Origin: an uncultured Eubacteriales bacterium
GTDB lineage: Bacteria > Bacillota > Clostridia > Peptostreptococcales > Anaerovoracaceae
Length of the DNA: 14,525 nt
Direction: 5' to 3'
Assembly (NCBI GenBank): GCA_902803185.1
Contig: CADCOV010000240.1
Coordinates: 1-14,525, forward strand
Position numbers and translations under genes: made by a program. How positions within the stretch are numbered: the stretch's first letter is position 1; each line of letters opens with the position of its first letter. Of this stretch, positions 12,425 to 14,525 are shown piece after piece. The notes below the pieces were generated by a model. The model was not told the origin of the DNA. It did no database searches and saw only the letters and a list, made by a program, of their open reading frames with translations.

Positions 12425-13693
12425 TCACGGTAAGTACAGTTCCGGGTCCACCGCGACGCCGTCGACACGGACCTCGAAGTGGAGGTGCGGGCCGGTGGCG
12501 TAGCCGGTCATGCCCATGTAGCCGATGAGCTGGCCCTGCTCCACGTACTGGCCCTCGGCGACCGCGATGCCGCCGTCCATCAGATGCCAGTAGGCGGTGG
12601 AGAAGCCGTCGCCGTGATAGATGGTGATGTAGTTGCCCCACGGGCTGTAGTCCATGGTCGCCGTCACCACGCCGCCGCAGGCCGCGTAGATCGGCGTGCC
12701 CTGGGCGTTGGCGATGTCCAGCGCACCGTGGTAGGTGGTATCGATGGAGATGCCGGCGATCTGGTCTCTGCCGCCGAACCGGGAGGTGATGATCCCCTGG
12801 GTCGGCCAGATGAAGGAGACAGAACCGGTGACGACGTTCGGATCCGGTTCCTCGTAGTAGTCGACGACGCCGTCGCCGTCCTCGTCCACCGGGACCGGTT
12901 CCGCGGCAGCCTGCTGGGCCGCTCTCTGGGCAGCCAGCTGCTCCTCATACAGCGCCTGCTGGGCGGCCAGTTCCGCCGCCAGAGCGTCCGCCTGGGCCTG
13001 GAACTCCTCCAGCTTGGCCTGGAGCTCTCCCGCCTTCTCCTGGAGCTCGCCCTCCAGCGCTTCCGCCTCGCCCTGCTTGGTCTCGAGGGCGGACTGCTCC
13101 TCCTGCAGGGCGCCCTGGACCGCGGTCAGCTCGTCCTTGGCGTCCTCCAGTTCATTCAGCTTCTTCTGCAGGGCCTCGTATTCCTTCTGGAGCTCCGCCA
13201 GGGTGTTCTGGTCGCTCTCGTAGATCCTCTGGACCATGGAGAGGTTCGACAGGAACTCGGACAGGTCTCTGGAGTTCAGCAGGATGTCGAAGAAGCCCAC
13301 AGACCCGTTCTTGTACATGATGCGCAGCCGGCTGGCGATGCCGTCCTCCCGGTCGCCGATGGCCGCCTTCTGGTCCTCGATCTCCTTCTTCTTGAGGTCG
13401 ATCTCCTCCTGCTTGGCGTCCACTTCCTTCTGCTTGGCGTCGACCTCGCCCTGCTTGGCGTCGATCTCCGTGTTCAGTTCCTTCAGCTCGTCCTGGATCT
13501 GCACGATCTGGGCGTCGACCTCGTCCTTCTGTTCCTGGACGGCCTGCTGGTCGTCGGCGTTCTGCGCCTGCTTGTCCTCGATGTCGTCGATGGCCTGCTG
13601 GGTATCGTCGATATCGTCCGCCAGAGCGGTCGCCGGGATCATCGCCCCGATCAGGAACAAAGCCAGCACGCCGGTTATGATCTTCTTTCTCAT
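12425..13693 (-). CDS. Secreted coiled-coil M23 peptidoglycan hydrolase (EnvC/PcsB-like architecture)
   Basis: Predicted extracytoplasmic protein that cuts, or activates cutting of, peptidoglycan at division. The 422-residue protein has a signal peptide (residues 1-25, MRKK then a hydrophobic run ending ALA before DD). A long coiled coil follows in two parts (about 28-128 and 155-262), joined by SVGFFDILLNSRDLSEF (131-147), a motif shared by FtsEX-interacting coiled-coil proteins. A linker (263-290) contains a 12-residue EF-hand-type loop. The M23 domain (about 294-420) shows YHGALDIANAQGTPIYAACG with H322 and D326, YWHL with H370, and GPHLHFE with H403 and H405, so the zinc site looks complete. 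Start ATG 13693 has AAAGGA upstream. It follows ftsX after 25 nt. FtsEX regulating such hydrolases is known from other bacteria; here it is inferred from order and architecture. Confidence 0.93.
   Translation of the reverse strand: MRKKIITGVLALFLIGAMIPATALADDIDDTQQAIDDIEDKQAQNADDQQAVQEQKDEVDAQIVQIQDELKELNTEIDAKQGEVDAKQKEVDAKQEEIDLKKKEIEDQKAAIGDREDGIASRLRIMYKNGSVGFFDILLNSRDLSEFLSNLSMVQRIYESDQNTLAELQKEYEALQKKLNELEDAKDELTAVQGALQEEQSALETKQGEAEALEGELQEKAGELQAKLEEFQAQADALAAELAAQQALYEEQLAAQRAAQQAAAEPVPVDEDGDGVVDYYEEPDPNVVTGSVSFIWPTQGIITSRFGGRDQIAGISIDTTYHGALDIANAQGTPIYAACGGVVTATMDYSPWGNYITIYHGDGFSTAYWHLMDGGIAVAEGQYVEQGQLIGYMGMTGYATGPHLHFEVRVDGVAVDPELYLP
12851..12886 (-). other. EF-hand-type calcium loop encoded in the M23 hydrolase linker
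   Basis: Residues 270-281 read DEDGDGVVDYYE: acidic side chains at loop positions 1, 3, 5 and 9, Gly at 6, a hydrophobic at 8 and Glu at 12. These are the canonical positions of a calcium-binding EF-hand loop. The flanking helices of a true EF-hand are not evident, so it may be a single-loop (dockerin- or thrombospondin-like) site. Confidence 0.7.
13361..13465 (-). repeat. Heptad tandem repeat in the coiled coil of the M23 hydrolase
   Basis: Residues 77-111 consist of seven-residue units of the form (V/I)D-A-K-Q-x-E, then two degenerate units. In DNA the core TGCTTGGCGTC recurs at 13410, 13431 and 13452, exactly 21 bp apart. This supports a continuous coiled coil built by local duplication. 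Confidence 0.85.
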
Positions 13694-13718
13694 GTTCACA
13701 GTCCTTTCTCTTCGGCCC

Positions 13719-14525
13719 CTAGTCCAGGAACTTCCGCATGGAAATGATGCTGCCCGCGGCACCGATGCTGATGCCGATCGCCATGAAAATGATGAACAGG
13801 TTGGCGACCAGATAGCTGGCGGAGACCAGCGGCGATCCCAGGATGGTGATCACCTGCGTCCCCATCAGATCCGTCACCTTCGCGTAGATGAACCATGTCA
13901 ATCCGGCGGCGATCACCGAGGAGATGATGCCGATGATGATGCCCTCCACCAGGAAAGGCCCCCGGATGAACCAGTTGGTGCCGCCGATGTACTTCATGAT
14001 CTCGATCTCTTTCTGTCTGGCGAACACCGTGAGTTTGATGATGTTGGAGACCACGACGATGGAGACGATGACCAGGAAGGCCATGACCACCATGGACGCG
14101 ATCTGCAGATAATGGGAAGCCTTGGTCAGCTTCTCAACAGTTTCCTGATTGTATTTGACGTCTTCGACGCCGTCCAGCTGGGACACCTTCTCATAGACGC
14201 CGTCCGCGTCGTCCAGGGTGCTCACCGTGACGATGATGGAGCTCGGGAGCGGGTTCTCCCCCAGGGAATCCAGGAGGTAGGCTTTGTCGCCGAAGCGGGC
14301 CCGCATGATGTCCATGGCCTCTTCCTTGGTGCGGTACTCGGCCTTGCTGACGCCCACCATGTTCTCGATCTTCTCGATCATGGAGGCCGCGTCCCCCTCG
14401 CTGACGTCGTCCATCAGGAAGAGCTCGATCTCGTCAAAGTCGGTCTTGACCATCTCCGTCACCAGGTTCAGGTTGACGGTGACCACGAAAACCAGGCCCA
14501 GGATCAGCAGCATCGCCGTGATCGC
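13719..14525 (-). CDS. ftsX: Cell-division protein FtsX (partial, N-terminus beyond the window)
   Basis: FtsX is the membrane subunit of the ABC-like FtsEX complex, which controls wall hydrolases at the division site. The visible 268 codons run off the right edge. The open frame continues past the ATG at 14513 (upstream codons read AITA), which matches the interior of FtsX's first helix, so roughly the first 30-odd residues are missing. Visible parts: first helix (MLLILGLVFVVTVNLN), an extracytoplasmic region with the FtsX-typical DSLGENPLPSSIIV, then three helices (ASMVVMAFLVIVSIVVVSNI; a region around FLVEGIIIGIISSVIAAG; SYLVANLFIIFMAIGISIGA). Between them lies the conserved cytosolic RQKEIEIMKYIGGTNWFIR. 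The next gene downstream is the coiled-coil M23 hydrolase, its likely partner; ftsE should lie just outside the window. Confidence 0.95.
   Translation of the reverse strand, partial: AITAMLLILGLVFVVTVNLNLVTEMVKTDFDEIELFLMDDVSEGDAASMIEKIENMVGVSKAEYRTKEEAMDIMRARFGDKAYLLDSLGENPLPSSIIVTVSTLDDADGVYEKVSQLDGVEDVKYNQETVEKLTKASHYLQIASMVVMAFLVIVSIVVVSNIIKLTVFARQKEIEIMKYIGGTNWFIRGPFLVEGIIIGIISSVIAAGLTWFIYAKVTDLMGTQVITILGSPLVSASYLVANLFIIFMAIGISIGAAGSIISMRKFLD

Noticed and set aside
11153..12433. A 426-codon plus-strand open frame
   Set aside because: Antisense of recJ, whose motifs are all intact on the minus strand.
12479..13747. A 422-codon plus-strand open frame rich in Leu and Val
   Set aside because: Antisense of the coiled-coil M23 hydrolase; its apparent hydrophobic repeats are the reverse of the Glu/Lys/Gln heptads.

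Overview
The window comes from a GC-rich chromosome, most likely an anaerobic member of the Bacillota (class Clostridia). The evidence is a Gram-positive-type gene set (FtsX with a coiled-coil M23 hydrolase, a YerC-type TrpR relative, a FemABX ligase, a DUF1836 regulator, a stand-alone bacterial acyl-ACP thioesterase), AAGGAG-like ribosome binding sites and sigma-A-type promoters. The species cannot be named from the sequence. No mobile element, CRISPR array, rRNA or tRNA was recognised; the content looks chromosomal.

Left part (1-3443, minus strand): a small Xre/HTH-like protein of unknown role, then two COG0523 (CobW/P47K) GTPases in tandem, then an acyl-ACP thioesterase. The first GTPase carries CxCC and a 73-residue His/Asp/Glu tract. 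The second lacks CxCC and ends in a domain that looks like DUF1980. Together they look like a metal-handling pair. A strong hairpin separates the GTPases from the thioesterase.

Middle part (3483-6754): two EamA/DMT transporter paralogues on the plus strand, the second lacking its N-terminus. They converge on, and overlap, a DUF1836 regulator on the minus strand. The DUF1836 gene is divergent from an SGNH-like protein whose catalytic positions all appear substituted. That protein is served by a perfect TTGACA-17-TATAAT promoter.

Right part (6721-14525, minus strand, read right to left): ftsX (cut by the window edge), a coiled-coil M23 peptidoglycan hydrolase, recJ, an S41 processing peptidase and yerC. 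After a hairpin come a 4'-phosphopantetheinyl transferase, recX and a FemABX-type ligase. FtsX next to a coiled-coil hydrolase and a Ctp-type protease is a plausible cell-division/wall-remodelling unit, with recJ inserted and coupled by an ATGA overlap to the protease. The hydrolase linker contains a textbook 12-residue EF-hand-type calcium loop.

No clearly new multi-gene system is evident. The best leads are the GTPase pair, the degenerate SGNH protein with its divergent DUF1836 neighbour, and the possible calcium switch in the division hydrolase. Coordinates and motifs were read by eye; family names are from recognition of motifs without database searches.
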